From: Micrasema longulum
Taxonomy: Eukaryota > Arthropoda > Insecta > Trichoptera > Brachycentridae
Assembly: GCA_022494885.1 (NCBI GenBank)
Contig: JAGVSM010002861.1
Span: forward strand, 62,001 to 126,000
Direction of reading: 5' to 3'
DNA: 64,000 bases
Below, in pieces: positions 20,234 through 32,149 of the stretch. The translations under genes were made by a program, and so were the position numbers. The notes under the pieces were generated by a model. That model was not told the origin of the DNA. It ran no database searches and saw nothing but the letters and a program-made list of their open reading frames with translations. Within the stretch, counting starts at the first letter, position 1. Each line of letters opens with the position of its first letter.

Positions 20234-20524
20234 GTAATTATTATTTATTAGTTTATAAACGGTACTACCCTTAATTTATATATATTAGAACAATTTTAAA
20301 CATAAATTTCATGCTCAATCATTTATAAATAATATAACGGAAAGTGTACAATTTAGGCATTTTAAATTATACTGATGGTTCTTGACAAAAACTGTATTTT
20401 ATTACTTAATATTTGTCATATTGTCATTTTTTGATACAACTCAATTGTTAACGAATTTGATAAAAATATTGATAAAATTCCTTTCCATTATCATGTTTAC
20501 TCACTTACGCTCGCTTTTCGTTTA

Positions 20525-20660
20525 GTAGGCATCACCAATCCTGAGCCCTGAAGATGCTTACTTGTGCGAAAGCGCTCGTTGGTCAATGAACAAAGTAACA
20601 AAACTTAACCAATGAATTTTACCATAATTTTTATTAAAACCGTTAGTAATTTTTGTTTGT
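20525..20660 (+). repeat. R5 interspersed repeat, copy 1
   Basis: It shares CCTGAAGATGC, CGAAAGCGCTCGTTGGTCAA, AACTTAACCAATGAATTTTA and AAACCGTTAG with 52385-52500, in the same order. Class unknown. Confidence 0.65.
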
Positions 20661-22180
20661 ATTAAATAGTAAAATACGTAAATATAAGTACGAAAATTTA
20701 AATATGATTTACTTGTTTAAAAATTAGTGATTAAAATTGTCATTGATAAGCACTGAAAAGTTAAAAGATGAAATCAATAATTTAAAATAATTTATAAGTA
20801 AAAAAATCAGAATGAAAAAAAAAATATTTTGGGGTCAGAAATCAAAACGACAAAGATTTTTATTAATTTATTTTTATAAATTTTATGTATTAGAAAAATG
20901 ACTTTTTTTTATCGCATCTCGTTAAATATATATTATTTAGTCTATCCCACATATTTATTTTATTAATTTATTTTAAATAAATTACAGGTCTCTTATTTTA
21001 TTTTTACATATTTTTCAAAGAAAGTAAATTGAAATATGAAATAAACGGAAAAAACAACTTAAAAATAATTACAATTTCAAACCAAAAGTCTTGACCTACC
21101 AAACATTAGTAATTTGAATGAATAAAACCAATTACTGTTCGCTGAAATACGTTCCAGAGTATTGTTAAAGATTAGTCGTAGCAAAATAAGGTCTAAATAT
21201 TTGGCAGTTACTATTGTTGCTGTTCGGTATGCGAATGTTGACTTCAAGTATTTTATGTAATAAAATAATGTTGGAATCTTCGATAATTCTGATTTGTTAA
21301 TACACCGGAACCTCTTTTTACATTGGTGACAAGTTCCACACAGTACTGTGTAAAAAGTCTACTAGAAAAGAACAATAGTGCATAGTTAGAGACAAGAATA
21401 ATCTTACGAAATTACTATTCGAAGGATTAGAAATTTAATGAACTAATTGATTTTTCCGCTATTCCATAGGTAGTAGAGACTGGCGATTTGGGTACAAATA
21501 TAAATGTATGAAAATAATTGGGGTTTAAAAATAAGAGTTTAATTAAAAAGTACAACATGATAACAAAAAACTTCATTCGTAAGAAAGATGAATCATTATC
21601 ACTATCATGTTATATGCCTAGTAAGTAAAAAAACGACGTAGAGAATTCCTAAAACGAATGATATGATAATTATATTAAATCCTATTACGCATTGTTAAAT
21701 AATGATCAATTTTAATTATTGACTCTGTGCACTGTGTTATTTTAAAACTAAAAAAATGTAAAAATAGGCTCCGGTTTATATTACATTTTATTAATCTTTT
21801 ACAATCCAATACATAAATTAACATTGATATTACTTTTGTTGGGTTAGCCTTTATTGTACATAGTAAATATATATACGTAATAATATTATGAGGCAAAGCT
21901 TTGATGTATTTACCATTTAAATCACATTAAAAAACTCGTTATTAACCACCCCTTCTACTTTTAAAATTTATAATCTTGACTAGATCTGTTTTCCGTCTTT
22001 TTGAAACATTCACATCTCTCACTGTATACTGGTATTCTAGTCAAACATGTACAGAGTACTTAATAATATATAATCCATCTTCTCATAATACGGTTGTCGC
22101 GTTTAAAATACAGTTACTTAATTTAACTTCTCAATAAAAATTACGGGCGATAGTAAATTATTATATGTTGATAAATGAAT
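20661..22180. other. AT-rich sequence, possible intron
   Basis: No gene, SINE or TIR is supported. If the exon at 20147-20233 is real this is the start of its intron. Confidence 0.4.
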
Positions 22181-22335
22181 GGCGAACCCCGTGGTGAAAT
22201 GGGTAAGACACTTGCTTTACGCATGAAGGATTATGAGTTCGATTGCTCGAGAGATCACAATAATAATTTTTACATTCTGTGCTGTAAATTACCACTGTAT
22301 TTTAGCCTCTTGTCTGAAAAGTTAAAAAAACAATG
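22181..22335 (+). mobile_element. S1 SINE, diverged
   Basis: The head has CCCCGTGGTGAAATGGGTAA, CACTTGCTTTACGCATGAAG and box-B-like GAGTTCGATTGC. The body keeps GAGAGATCACAATAATAA and AAATTACCACTGTATTTTAG from the S1 tail. The 90-codon frame across it is not a gene. Confidence 0.65.
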
Positions 22336-22681
22336 TTTAGGTTCATGCACTGGAGATAGTGTTTTTCAGATCAGCCAATGTCATGTCTTTTTCTTTTCTC
22401 TTGCATTTTTAATAGATTCGCTCATAAAGGACGGTTCGATAAACTGAAAGCGCCCACGCGATTGAATCTGGTTTGCATAGGTCATTCTCGTATCCGTAGT
22501 ATAATAGACACATTATCAGTCATATGGTTTATTAATATTAGCTTCTATAATAAATAATTAACTCTATTCAATTTAATTTCTTTGTAATACACACAGTTTC
22601 AAACAACGAAATTTAAGTTTAGTAGCTGCGATTTTAAACTTATAATATTAGAAATTAAACACTCATTAGAATCTCCTGAAT

Positions 22682-23550
22682 ATTTTATTTTATTTTTACA
22701 AATATAAAAAATATAAAAACAAAATATTTCGTGACAGTTGTTTTGCCTTGTTAGGGCATTTTCAAACGAATATGAAGATTAGATGGATTGAATGTCCTTA
22801 TATAGTTAAATAATAGAAATTCAAATATAAATACCTAAATTCCCCATTACCTATTAAACACTTAGCCTCGCCCTTAATCATTGGTTTTTCTCTCAACAAC
22901 AACAAACCATTACGCCGTTTCCCCGTAAGGGTAGGCAGAGAGGATAGAACGCCATATCACTCTATCTTTGCATACAGATATCGCTCCTAATACATTCATA
23001 CATCTTCTCATGCACGCGCGCCGATTATTCCGACTTTTGACATGTCCATCTTCAAGTATTTGTTGGATTTGGTCATGTCATGTCTTTTTCGGTCTACCTC
23101 TATTTCTGCATCCATCAACATTCGCATTGTAAATATTCTTAGCCGTTCTTTCGCTGTCCATTCGTTCTACATGTCCAAACCAGCGCAGAACTCTTTTCTT
23201 GATTTTGTCGATAATGCTTGTCTCAGCCATACATAAGGTACGGATCTCAACATTTGTGCATCTATAGTACATAGTTTTACCACACATTCGCCTGAGAGAT
23301 CGCATTTCGACAGCATTCAGCCTACTTTCATCCCTGTTTTTCCAAGTCCATACTTCGATCCCTCAATTATGATTAATGTACATGCTATGGTTCATAAGAT
23401 TATTTTTATTTTCTATTTAAGAACCTTGAATTGTTTAACTATATAAGGACATTCAATTCATCTAATCTTCACATTCGTTTGAAAATGCCCTAACAAGGCG
23501 AAACAATTGTCACGAATTTTTTTTTTTTATATTAGTAAAAATAAAATAAT
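22682..23550. mobile_element. Foldback element with ~120-bp arms
   Basis: Left arm (22682-22805) and right arm (about 23427-23550) mirror each other: CCTTGTTAGGGCATTTTCAA against TTGAAAATGCCCTAACAAGG, and TGTCCTTATATAGTTAAA against TTTAACTATATAAGGACA. The loop of about 620 bp is mostly an RTE-like fragment in reverse. No transposase frame is seen. Confidence 0.85.
22912..23385 (-). mobile_element. RTE-like LINE fragment inside a foldback element
   Basis: The minus-strand frame 23078-23305 reads MRSLRRMCGKTMYYRCTNVE, then VLRWFGHVERMDSERTAKN and NRGRPKKT. This is the same segment as in the copy at 54817-55503. The 3' end is followed by short GTT repeats on the minus strand (AACAACAACAAACC on plus). 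5'-truncated. Confidence 0.85.
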
Positions 23551-23945
23551 GTTAACATATTACAACAGAGATGAACAACATTTAAGAGAAGGTAATATAG
23601 AAGTCTAGGCATCTACAGGGCTTATGACCTGTCAATGACTGGTTTAAGTGGCTACTTTACACACTGTGTAACATTCACCATTCTGCCCATATTTGAACAT
23701 TTATATTCCTTCAATTCTTTCATCTCTTGATGTTTGTGAAGTTAAAGAGCTGAAACCTTTATTTATGCGAGTGAGATTCATCTAATTGAATTATTTCACC
23801 TGCATACTAGGCAACGCCTGAAAATGTTATTTTTTCAATTTCTATACTTCTTCATGGACCAGGTAATTTATCAACAATTTTTGAATCCAGTTCTTGTCTA
23901 CAAAAATTTGGACAAACTCAAAATATTGTTGATAAAATAAAGTGT
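23551..23945 (-). mobile_element. Family A repeat, well preserved
   Basis: In reverse: AACATATTACAACAGAGATG, GGGCTTATGACCTGTCAATG, CACACTGTGTAACATTCACC, GTGAAGTTAAAGAGCTGAAA, CTAGGCAACGCCTGAAAATG, GAATCCAGTTCTTGTCTACA and CAAACTCAAAATATTGTTG. It starts directly after the foldback element's right arm. Confidence 0.85.
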
Positions 23946-26289
23946 TTAGTAGACTCAAATCAGTGTTTAATTTCTAATATTATAAGTTTAAATATAGAGT
24001 TCTACAAAATAAACACCAAATCAATCAATAAGTTACAATTTTCTTGAATTTTTCTATATATCCGTGTTCTACTGAGGCCGGGTTATTTGATCGTCAGTAA
24101 TAGCTAAACGTCAAAAATTGTGGTAAAAGTTTTGAAAAATATTAGTTTTGTCACGCAAAAAATATTTTGTTTTTAAAATTGTTTCAATTATCAAGACCTA
24201 AATACTTGTGACATATCAACAACAAAAAAAATACCAAAAATATCTACAGAATTAAATAAAGATAATTTTTATTATTTATAAATATTTACAATGTTTATTT
24301 ATTTAGCTTGTAAATTTAGCATATTTTTTTTCATAAATGTACTTAAGTACCCAAAAAAACTGTAACTTGATATTAATAATTAAAATTAATATAGGTAAAT
24401 AACTTAAATTTAATTCTACACACTGTATTATTTATATAGTGTTAAACAAAGCATTTTGATCGAAAAGTGGAGACGCTTCTAGCTTTTTTCAGACTTCTGG
24501 TAACTCATTAAACGTTTTCAAACTTAAAGGTTGTTTTGTTCCAATCAGTCTCACCTTATAAAGCCTGAAGTCACCTCCAATCCCATACGTGTAGAAATCT
24601 TTATTATATTTAATGCCTTTCAACATGTATCCTAGTCTGTTTTTTAACTTTTCTATGAAATGAATGTCCTACTTATAAATATGAAATTCTGCCAATGCAC
24701 CCAATTACTAAACACTAGTTGATAAAATTCAAAGGCACAAATCAGCAATATTTGATTTCAGGTGACTATTAAATTTTTAGATTTTTCGCTCGCACTAAAC
24801 TTGTAATATGAAGGTATCTGACTGATAAACTGAACGATCAACATGGAAACATTTTTTTTAAATGCCTTTTCTCTGCAATTTTTTACAGTACCTGGACTGT
24901 CACGTTTGTAAGATCATAATATCATTTGTTTTAAGTTTGTTAATTTAAAATAAAGTATTCCTGTTGAAAAAATCAACTACGTAAAAAGTCCCTTAATTGA
25001 CATATTTAAGATTTAGAGGATCAAAGGATTACACATTTGTTTTTTTAATGAAAGTAATTTGTTATGATTTCCTAGAATACGTAAACTTTAAAATACCATC
25101 CTAGTTTACTGGCAACAATATTTTGTTTTGCCACCTACCAAAAAAATCTAACTTTCAAACTGTCAAATAGCGCGTATTTTTTAAAGTCGGTCAATGCATA
25201 CACGATCAATTAGAATATTTTCCATTCGCGTATCACACTCCATGCGAAGGGTAGTTCTACCCGCCCGCCTAATTCGTGCTTATCGACGGGATGAGTAGTA
25301 ACACCCGCTACGCTGGCTCCACTTTAAAGGCGGGAACGGTAGATTTGCTTAATAATTTCCTCTGTAGTATTTTATGTCGACTCTTCAAGATGCTCCAAAT
25401 TACACAGATACATCTATAAAAAGTAAAATACGCTGTTATGGAAGATATTTATTTACGTGCACATACTCTTGCACATCTCTTATGAGAAACAATGAGTTGA
25501 TAAATTATATCCGTCTTCTTTTCACTTATTATTTTTATGTGATTAGTGAGCAGAAAAACAACATTATCTTATTGTATTTCTTATGATATGGAAAGTTGTT
25601 TGTTCGGCGTTCTGCGGATGCGAATAAAGACAAATACTTGCATATTTTATGACGTGTTATGTATATATATTTGACTTCTATTCCTTGCAATATGTTGGTA
25701 AAATCATGAATTAGTTAATTAAAACATAATTTTGTAATATTGCTCTCCGCTTTAACATTCTTAATTTCTTATAATTACAAGTATTAACGTTTTAGTACAA
25801 TTTACCCTTAACTTATATCCCGTTTTTAATAATTGCATCCTTTTAATTAAATAAGCATTTATTTAAATCAAAACAGCGTTTAAAAATGTGGCCCGTCAAT
25901 TTTGTTTTTGCAAAATTATAATTATCTTGGCACCTAACAAAAATGTATTACACCTCCAATGGTAGCAATTAATAACTCAATACATCCATATCTACAATTT
26001 GTTGAGTACGTCATATTTAATGGCAAATTATACTAAAATTAATTATCCCTAATATGTATATATATTTCATTGTTCAGTGGTTTGACTTAATCTACGTTAT
26101 CTTAACAATATATTTTAGTACCTGGAATTCGTCATGTACATTTAACCATAATTATTAAACTTTTAGTATATTGGTGGGCTTGGTTAGGCAATGACATGCA
26201 TGTTCAAATAAGTGCAACAAGGAAATATCACATAAACGTATAAAAATATGTGAAATGTATCTAGAAAAATAAACTATATTTTCTGAATC
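23946..26289. other. AT-rich sequence with one GC-richer patch
   Basis: Mostly featureless. At 25190-25360 there is a CpG-containing patch with GGTAGTTCTACC and with CTACCCGCCCGCC facing GGCGGGAACGGTAG across about 70 bp. No coding frame there is convincing. Confidence 0.35.
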
Positions 26290-27030
26290 AATATAAATAT
26301 TTATTTATTAATATACACGGCGCGCAGTGCCTTACAAATATACATACTTAAAATTATATAAAACTTTAATGTAATGTGAAAAATATAAAAATCAAATTGA
26401 TAAGTATTATGTTACATACATACTTTAAAACAGCAGTTTCGTATTAAGAACATACGAGCATACTCGTACTTAAATATTTTTAAAAAATAACTAAATGATG
26501 CGTGCATATAAAATTTTAAAAATAAAATTTAATTTTATATTTTTTTCTTTAAGAGGTACAAAATATAAGTATAACAATGACAATAAAATTATTACAAAAA
26601 AATGTTATAATAACAATTAAAGTAATTAAAAAATTGAGTATACGCGTAAATATGGTATACAATAGTACCCAAACAAAAGTAAACATAGAAAAAACTATAA
26701 TCTAACAAATGTAAATTACCGTCCACTATCTTTGAAATGATTAAATAGAGTTGATTTATATAAACAATACTTTATGTTAAAAATATCAGCAACGTCGGAA
26801 TAGTAATTGCCGAGTCCATGGAGACGATTTAGAATAGCATTATATGAGTATACTGTTCGCGAATTGTTGCAACTAAACAGAGGTACTCGACGAGTCCTTC
26901 GTCCAGGTACCTTGAAGTTAATGAGTGCTAATAGATTTGGGCAGTTCCATGTAAAGTTAACAATCTTAAATAAATTCAGTAAATATTGTGGGAAAATGTT
27001 TTCATTTATTATTTTTAAATTAAAAATGAT
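26290..27030 (-). mobile_element. LINE C-terminal fragment with long 3' tail
   Basis: The minus-strand frame ending at 26716 has CPNLLALINFKVPGRRTRRV, then PLFSCNNSRTVYSYNAILNR and LGNYYSDVADIFNIKY. This order (xLLxxINFxVPxRxTR, then SPxxRL, then a late hydrophobic motif) is what I know from the C-terminus of lepidopteran Jockey-like LINEs. An AT-rich 3' tail runs down to about 26290 and ends in AATAAATAAAT-type sequence. The frame has no RT domain. The same end is inserted at 56558-56941. Confidence 0.65.
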
Positions 27031-27031
27031 T

Positions 27032-27330
27032 GATCTTGACACTCGTGACGTCAAGATTCAGTTTCGTCTACAATATTTGATATAATATAGGACGATCTCT
27101 TCATACGAAATACGTAGAGGAATAAATATATAAACAAATAAATTAATAATAACAAAACTTCAAACTTTAATGCGAATCGTGACGTATAAGGGGCGGTGTT
27201 ATGCAATGAAGCGTTTTGGCGAGAATTCAAAATTACTAATAAGTAAGAAAATAAATGTTTTTTTTTGCCCGAAAGTATTTCATAGATCCCTAATAATTTA
27301 ATTTTAAAAAAAGGTGATATTTCCCTACTA
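27032..27330 (+). repeat. R3 interspersed repeat
   Basis: It carries GTGACGTCAAGATTC, then CGTGACGTATAAGGGGCG, GAAGCGTTTTGGCGAGAATT and ATTTCATAGATCCCTAATAA. The same order occurs at 61440-61700 and, in reverse, at 38200-38515. Non-coding. The left part is partly replaced by other sequence. Confidence 0.65.
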
Positions 27331-27424
27331 TTCTACAATTTTACTAAACTTATTTTTTTATTATAATAAGGTATGGGTAATCTAAAATAATTGTTTTTTT
27401 TATAAAAATGAATCGAATGCTGTA

Positions 27425-27555
27425 AAAAAAAACATTTGCGTTCTTATAATTTACCCGAAATGCCATTTTCTTTGGTCGAATTGCGGCAGAATGGTGTTCA
27501 AACCTTGAACCTTCTTATACTGAGTCCGCGACACCACCCACGGGAATATAAACCG
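27425..27555 (-). mobile_element. S2 SINE, degenerate
   Basis: The minus strand has GTGGTGTCGCGGACTCAGTA, a damaged box B (AAGGTTTGAACACC), CATTCTGCCGCAATT and GGTAAATTATAAGAACGCAA. It is closest to the copy at 13005. Confidence 0.7.
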
Positions 27556-29100
27556 TCTTTATGTTACGTGGAAATGAGTGGCCGTTTTTTTGTAATCGGA
27601 TTTTGATGATAAAGTGTAGTTATTTTGCAATGTTAGTATAATATACGTGTAGACTAAAATACAGTTATCTAACAAATTAAGTACCGTAACCCGGGGTGAC
27701 TCTGCGCCATAATTAGCAATGATCGTGAATATTGAAATATCCTGCCAATGTATCAAGAATAAAATAAAATTCACATATTTAAATGGAAGAAAAATGTATC
27801 TTTTTTATATTTATGGAGTAAAATTTAAAAAAATACAACAAAAAAAAAACTAAATTTGTGCGAAGTATCCTAAATAGTGGGAATACTTTGCGCCGAATTA
27901 CAAAATCAAAATAAATAATGTTTTGGCGAAATGTTTAGTTTGTGTCAAAGCATTTTCTATAAAAAGTGAGCGCATTCAATAATGTCATTGCAATAATACC
28001 ATTAAAAGATAAGTATCTCGTTGACAAACTATCATAGACAACCAACAACAGGGTAGTTAGGGTAAAAAAATATTTTTCCAAATCGACGTAAAATTATTTG
28101 CAACTAAGTATAGTTTTGGCGCAAGGCGCAAAGACGGTTTACGACATGTAGGAACTTATTTTACCATCATTCTTCAAAAAAATCTTTAAGTGTTTTCTTG
28201 TTTAGTAGTGAGTTATCGAGTGATTTTATTTGGTTATCACTTTGTATTCTGCAAAAAAATGGTCTTGCATTGAAATTAGCCTGAAGTACTATTACTGTTT
28301 TCAATCGAAAAGTTTTAACCCTTTAAGTCCGAGTGTTCATTCAAGCATACACGTTTTTTTTTTTTTTTCAGCTATTATTTTTTAAATACTGGTAAATTTT
28401 TTTGTGCTTCTGTTAGTAGTTGATATTATGCAGACATTTTCGTTTTTAGTTTGACAGCTGCCTTCTAACTGGTTTGATTTTTTGGAGCGAATTCCTGTTT
28501 TTATTCTTAATTTACTTCTAAAAGGTGAGGATTGAACATATTTCAAACTTATTTGATTGAATAAATACTAATAATATAATAAATATGCGCATGTTTTAAG
28601 TTTGTCAATTGACCATAAGTTTGAGATGCAGAGATCATTAAAAAATTAATTTAATTTCCAACGATACAATTTTTTTTTGAAATAGCAAAAATTTCCTTCA
28701 ATTCTTTTAGTGCATACAGAAAACAAAATGTTTTTTTATAGACACAAGAAGTTACTATAGCCTGAAAGAGTTAGCAACAAATAATACAAAATTAACAGCT
28801 ATATATTTTTTTGTCAGCAAAAAAAAAACAGTTGAATTAATAGCACGCTCAGTTTGAAATCTACTTCAAGTGCCATTTTTATCGAATTCCTAATAATAGA
28901 TTCTAAATTTCAAGATCTCAAAAGTAACGTTATAATTATCATAATTTTACAATATATTTTTTTGTGGAATATTATAGACATTTCAATTATTGAGCAACAT
29001 TAAAAAGCGTAACGCTTATAATAAAGGTCAAAAAATATACATGAAACGTACCAAGTTACTTAGGTACGGAGATAATAAATTCTGTACCTTAGACTAGCGT
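27556..29100. other. Unassigned sequence
   Basis: AT-rich. GCGCC/GGCGC words recur at 27708, 27890 and 28120-28132 in a segment starting ACCCGGGGTGACTCTGCGCC (about 27692). No gene is supported. Confidence 0.35.
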
Positions 29101-29204
29101 TTCCCAAACTTTTAGGCTTGCGGACCGGTGAAAATAGGAGAAAAATTTTGCGGACCTGTAACGCAGGCATAAAAACTCTAATTTATGTAGTGTTTTGTTA
29201 TGAT

Positions 29205-29765
29205 ATATGTCAAGATTCGTAACGGTAAGTAAGGCTGAGATAAGAATTATCGGCAAATCAAGAAAGGAGCTCTGGGTTGGTTTGGACACGAAGAGCGAAC
29301 GAAAAGCGAAAGAACGGCTAAAAAGATTTCCGATGAGAATGTTGATGGATGCAAAAATGAGGGTACTACTTGCAAACCCGGCAAAATCCTTTTTTTTCTT
29401 TCTTTTCTTTTTTGCTTTCTTTGTAAAAACGTGACTTTTAAATTATCGGGTTTGTTGCAAACATGGCAACGTCTACTTGAGTACCAGTGGTATTGTAAAG
29501 TTGGAATGTATTAAATGAAATTTATTCTATCACTACTGTTTCTTGACAATATCATGCTTATGTCATCACTGCTTACGTATAAAATATTTACTGATTATCA
29601 TAAAAAAAATAAGTTTAAAAAAAAAGTTGAAGTTACGTTTTGTATCAGTTTTTTTGTAATTTGCTCAAAATAAAGAAAGATGGATTTTGCCGGGTTTGCA
29701 AATAGTACCCTCAAATATAGGAAGACCGAAAAAGACATGGCATGACAAGATCCAAAAAACACTCA
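29205..29765 (+). mobile_element. RTE-like LINE fragment split by a MITE
   Basis: A degraded plus-strand copy of the LRWFGHVER...RGRPRKTWHD segment. The GGTTTGGACACGAAGAGCGA block is at about 29277, and GATGGATGCAAAAAT stops at 29358. The copy resumes at 29713 with ATAGGAAGACCGAAAAAGAC and ATGGCATGACAAGATCC. The frame carries several stops and shifts. Confidence 0.7.
29359..29712. mobile_element. MITE, 354 bp, 31-bp TIRs
   Basis: Left end GAGGGTACTACTTGCAAACC continues CGGCAAAATCC. The right end is its inverse with a single mismatch over 31 bp (GGATTTTGCCGGGTTTGCAA, ATAGTACCCTC). The inside is AT-rich with no transposase. It splits an RTE fragment; AAAT flanks both sides. Confidence 0.9.
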
Positions 29766-30484
29766 TATTAAAAATAAGAAAAAAAACCTGTCTGCAAACA
29801 TTTGGACGTACTCAAAACATTCTTAATTGAAACAATTTCAATCTATAAAGAACGTAAATGCAAAATAATAATTATTTTTAAACTAAAAGTACTTGTATAT
29901 TAAAATAGCGTATCAGAGACTATTGATGTTTTTTGCATTAAAACAAAACGGACTTCAGATTTTTATTTTAACTTAAAAAAATATAATATACTTCACGTTT
30001 GAAAAAGCTTATTGCGATAATTTCTGCATTTAAAACTTCAAAATGATAAAAAATGGACTACTGTGTTCTTCCTTTAAAGTACAGAATTGTATGTGTATTG
30101 TGATAGTAAAGGTATTTTTATTTCTTTGTGTAAATATGTACGTGTTGAATACAATACGCCTACAAATAGTAGCTATAGAGTTATTTTTGTAAAGGAATCA
30201 ATTCAATAAAGTTTTTTTTGTTCGTACTAAAACGGTAAAATGTATGTATCACAAATTTTCTGTTTGTTAATTTACGACATAATCTTATATAAAAACATTC
30301 GTAATATGATGTAGTTGAATTCATCATATTCTATTCTGCATTTCAGGGCGCATTATGCCCTGAAATGGCTCTGCAGTCTGCAGTCACACTGCAGTAGCCC
30401 TGCAATCGCAACGTATCGCGATTATTTGTTATACACATGGATGAAAAAAATGTGTTCAGTCTAACGCTTCAGATATCTGTTCAG
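29766..30484. other. AT-rich sequence; short family A end
   Basis: A 45-bp family A terminus (CTGTCTGCAAACATTTGGAC, TACTCAAAACATT) lies at about 29788-29832. Otherwise nothing is recognised. An AATAAAG motif at about 30206 has no attached gene. Confidence 0.4.
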
Positions 30485-31145
30485 TGCCATTACCTTGGAA
30501 AAAGACTTTTCGTTGATAAATAGGTACCTAGGTACTTGTTTATGATTGAATTCTAGAACTAAAAAGTATTAATATTCAAATATTGGATTTAAGTAGGTAC
30601 CTAGGTACTTGTTTATGTTTGAATTCCAAAACATAAAATAATTCACTTTCAAATATATAATTCTTTTTGCAAATGTCAAACTCGGCTCTTCTTACCAACA
30701 AGGGTGCACTTTATTAATGAATGCGATTTTCAAAAATGTATTTAATGCCAGTTAATATTACTTTAGTATTATCGAAAATCCAGTAAAAAGAAATGAATGG
30801 GTAGAAATTATAAGAAATTTAAGGAAATAATCTGATTTAGATCCACCAAAAACGAATGCTGTTTGTAAACATTCAACATCAAACTTTTTTAAGCTAAAAA
30901 AAAACAACATCCTTCCATTTATCTGTATATGCATTCTCTTTGAATGCAACCCTGGTAGATCGATGAATTAAACATTTATGCTTCTTACTTTTTTTAACAT
31001 ATTAGATTGAAAATTTTAATGTCTACGAACACGCACAGCGCAAAGATCTACATTTCTCTGAAAACCGCACGTAAATCGATTAAGCCATTTAGGAGAAATT
31101 CAGTGTAATCAAACGTACAGAGGAATTATCTATATAATAACTAAG
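30485..31145 (+). mobile_element. R7 interspersed element
   Basis: It contains TTGGAAAAAGACTTTTCGTT, GTAGGTACCTAGGTACTTGT, AGATCGATGAATTAAACATT, GAACACGCACAGCGCAAAGA, ACCGCACGTAAATCG and ends near GTACAGAGGAATTATCTATA. Copies are at 40795-41300 (minus) and 51430-52135 (plus). No TIRs or protein, so the class is unresolved. Confidence 0.7.
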
Positions 31146-31224
31146 TGAAATCGGTTATACTTTAAAATAGTTATTTACACGGAGTTATAATGGTTTTAAA
31201 CTGATACTCGTTCGGTAAATTCAT

Positions 31225-31850
31225 TTATTGTAGATATTAATAGTAAAATTGAGCATCTAAAAATCAGAGAGATGATTATTCAAATATGCTGGATAAGGGG
31301 ACATGCTGGTATCGTAGGAAATAAGATATCAGATGAACGAGCAAGAGCCACAACTTGTAAAAGAACGGCACCTTTCTTCTCGGAATTTCCCGCTGTATAA
31401 AACAAAACATGCAGCGGCGTTAGGATGATCATCACCGTGCTTGTTCTACAGGTAAAATCACAAAAATGTTTTTCCCAACGCTGGCTGATGCAGCAAACTT
31501 CCGTCGTCATCACCGAAGTACTTTCGAAACAACCCCAGTTTTTACCGGACACGGAACTCTGAGAAGTTACCTAAATAGGTTTAAATTAAGGAATTATGAC
31601 TATTGTCAATGCGATGATATGATCTTCACAGAGTATTAAACATCTGTTATTTCAGTGCCCATTTTTTAGTTTGCAACGCCATAATCTTGAAGCAGAATGC
31701 AGGAAAGATGGAATATCCTTAACAGATATCCACACTGTCGTTAAAAGTAGTTATCACGCGCCTTGTTCTTAGACTTAGCAACAATGGTGATTGGACTCAT
31801 AAAGGTAATACACCAAAATCAGTGATCGAGCATCCCATTTCCAAGATAAA
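31225..31850 (+). pseudogene. LINE fragment: RNase H end and zinc-knuckle region
   Basis: A plus-strand reading frame shows ICWIRGHAGIVGNKISDERA at about 31278-31340. This is the C-terminal RNase H signature (HxGxxGNxxxD) found in I/R1/LOA-type non-LTR elements. It is followed after frameshifts by TGHGTLRSYLNRFKLRN, a CQCDD pair and KHLLFQCPFFSLQRHNLEAE, the usual Cys-rich post-RNase H segment. Several stops and shifts make it non-functional. The minus-strand frame at 31280-31552 is a shadow. The reverse transcriptase part is absent, so the copy is 5'-truncated. Confidence 0.75.
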
Positions 31851-31974
31851 CAATGTTTTTTTTCCGAGTACCTTAGCCATATATATATGATACGTAAAGC
31901 TACTAAATACAGGGGTCAAAATATATTTAAAAAAAAAAGGTTTTATACAGGAAAGAAAAATGAAGGATTATAAG

Positions 31975-32130
31975 AAGTAAAGACTATGTAAGTAAGGTAA
32001 GGACATTGTGGGGCACTACGTTCGCTTCTACAATAGAATTCCCGACAATGTCCTAAATATGACGGATAATAAATTTAAAAAAAAAAAAGCATACTTTAAA
32101 AAAGGCCTATAATGGACTAAATGAGTCCAT
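31975..32130 (+). mobile_element. LINE C-terminal fragment (Jockey/CR1-like)
   Basis: The plus-strand frame reads GHYVRFYNRIPDNVLNMTDN, then KFKKKKAYFKKGL and a stop at about 32110. VRFYNxIP followed by KFK...KAY is the closing motif of Jockey/CR1-type LINE proteins. Only the last ~40 codons remain. Confidence 0.65.
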
Positions 32131-32149
32131 GGAAGACAGCAGTATATGG

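Noticed and set aside
30485..31145. Helitron
   Set aside because: The three R7 copies keep non-TIR ends, but I could not see a CTRR terminus with hairpin or an A/T insertion site, so the class was left open.
31280..31552. 90-codon minus-strand frame
   Set aside because: It is the antisense of the RNase H-containing LINE remnant.
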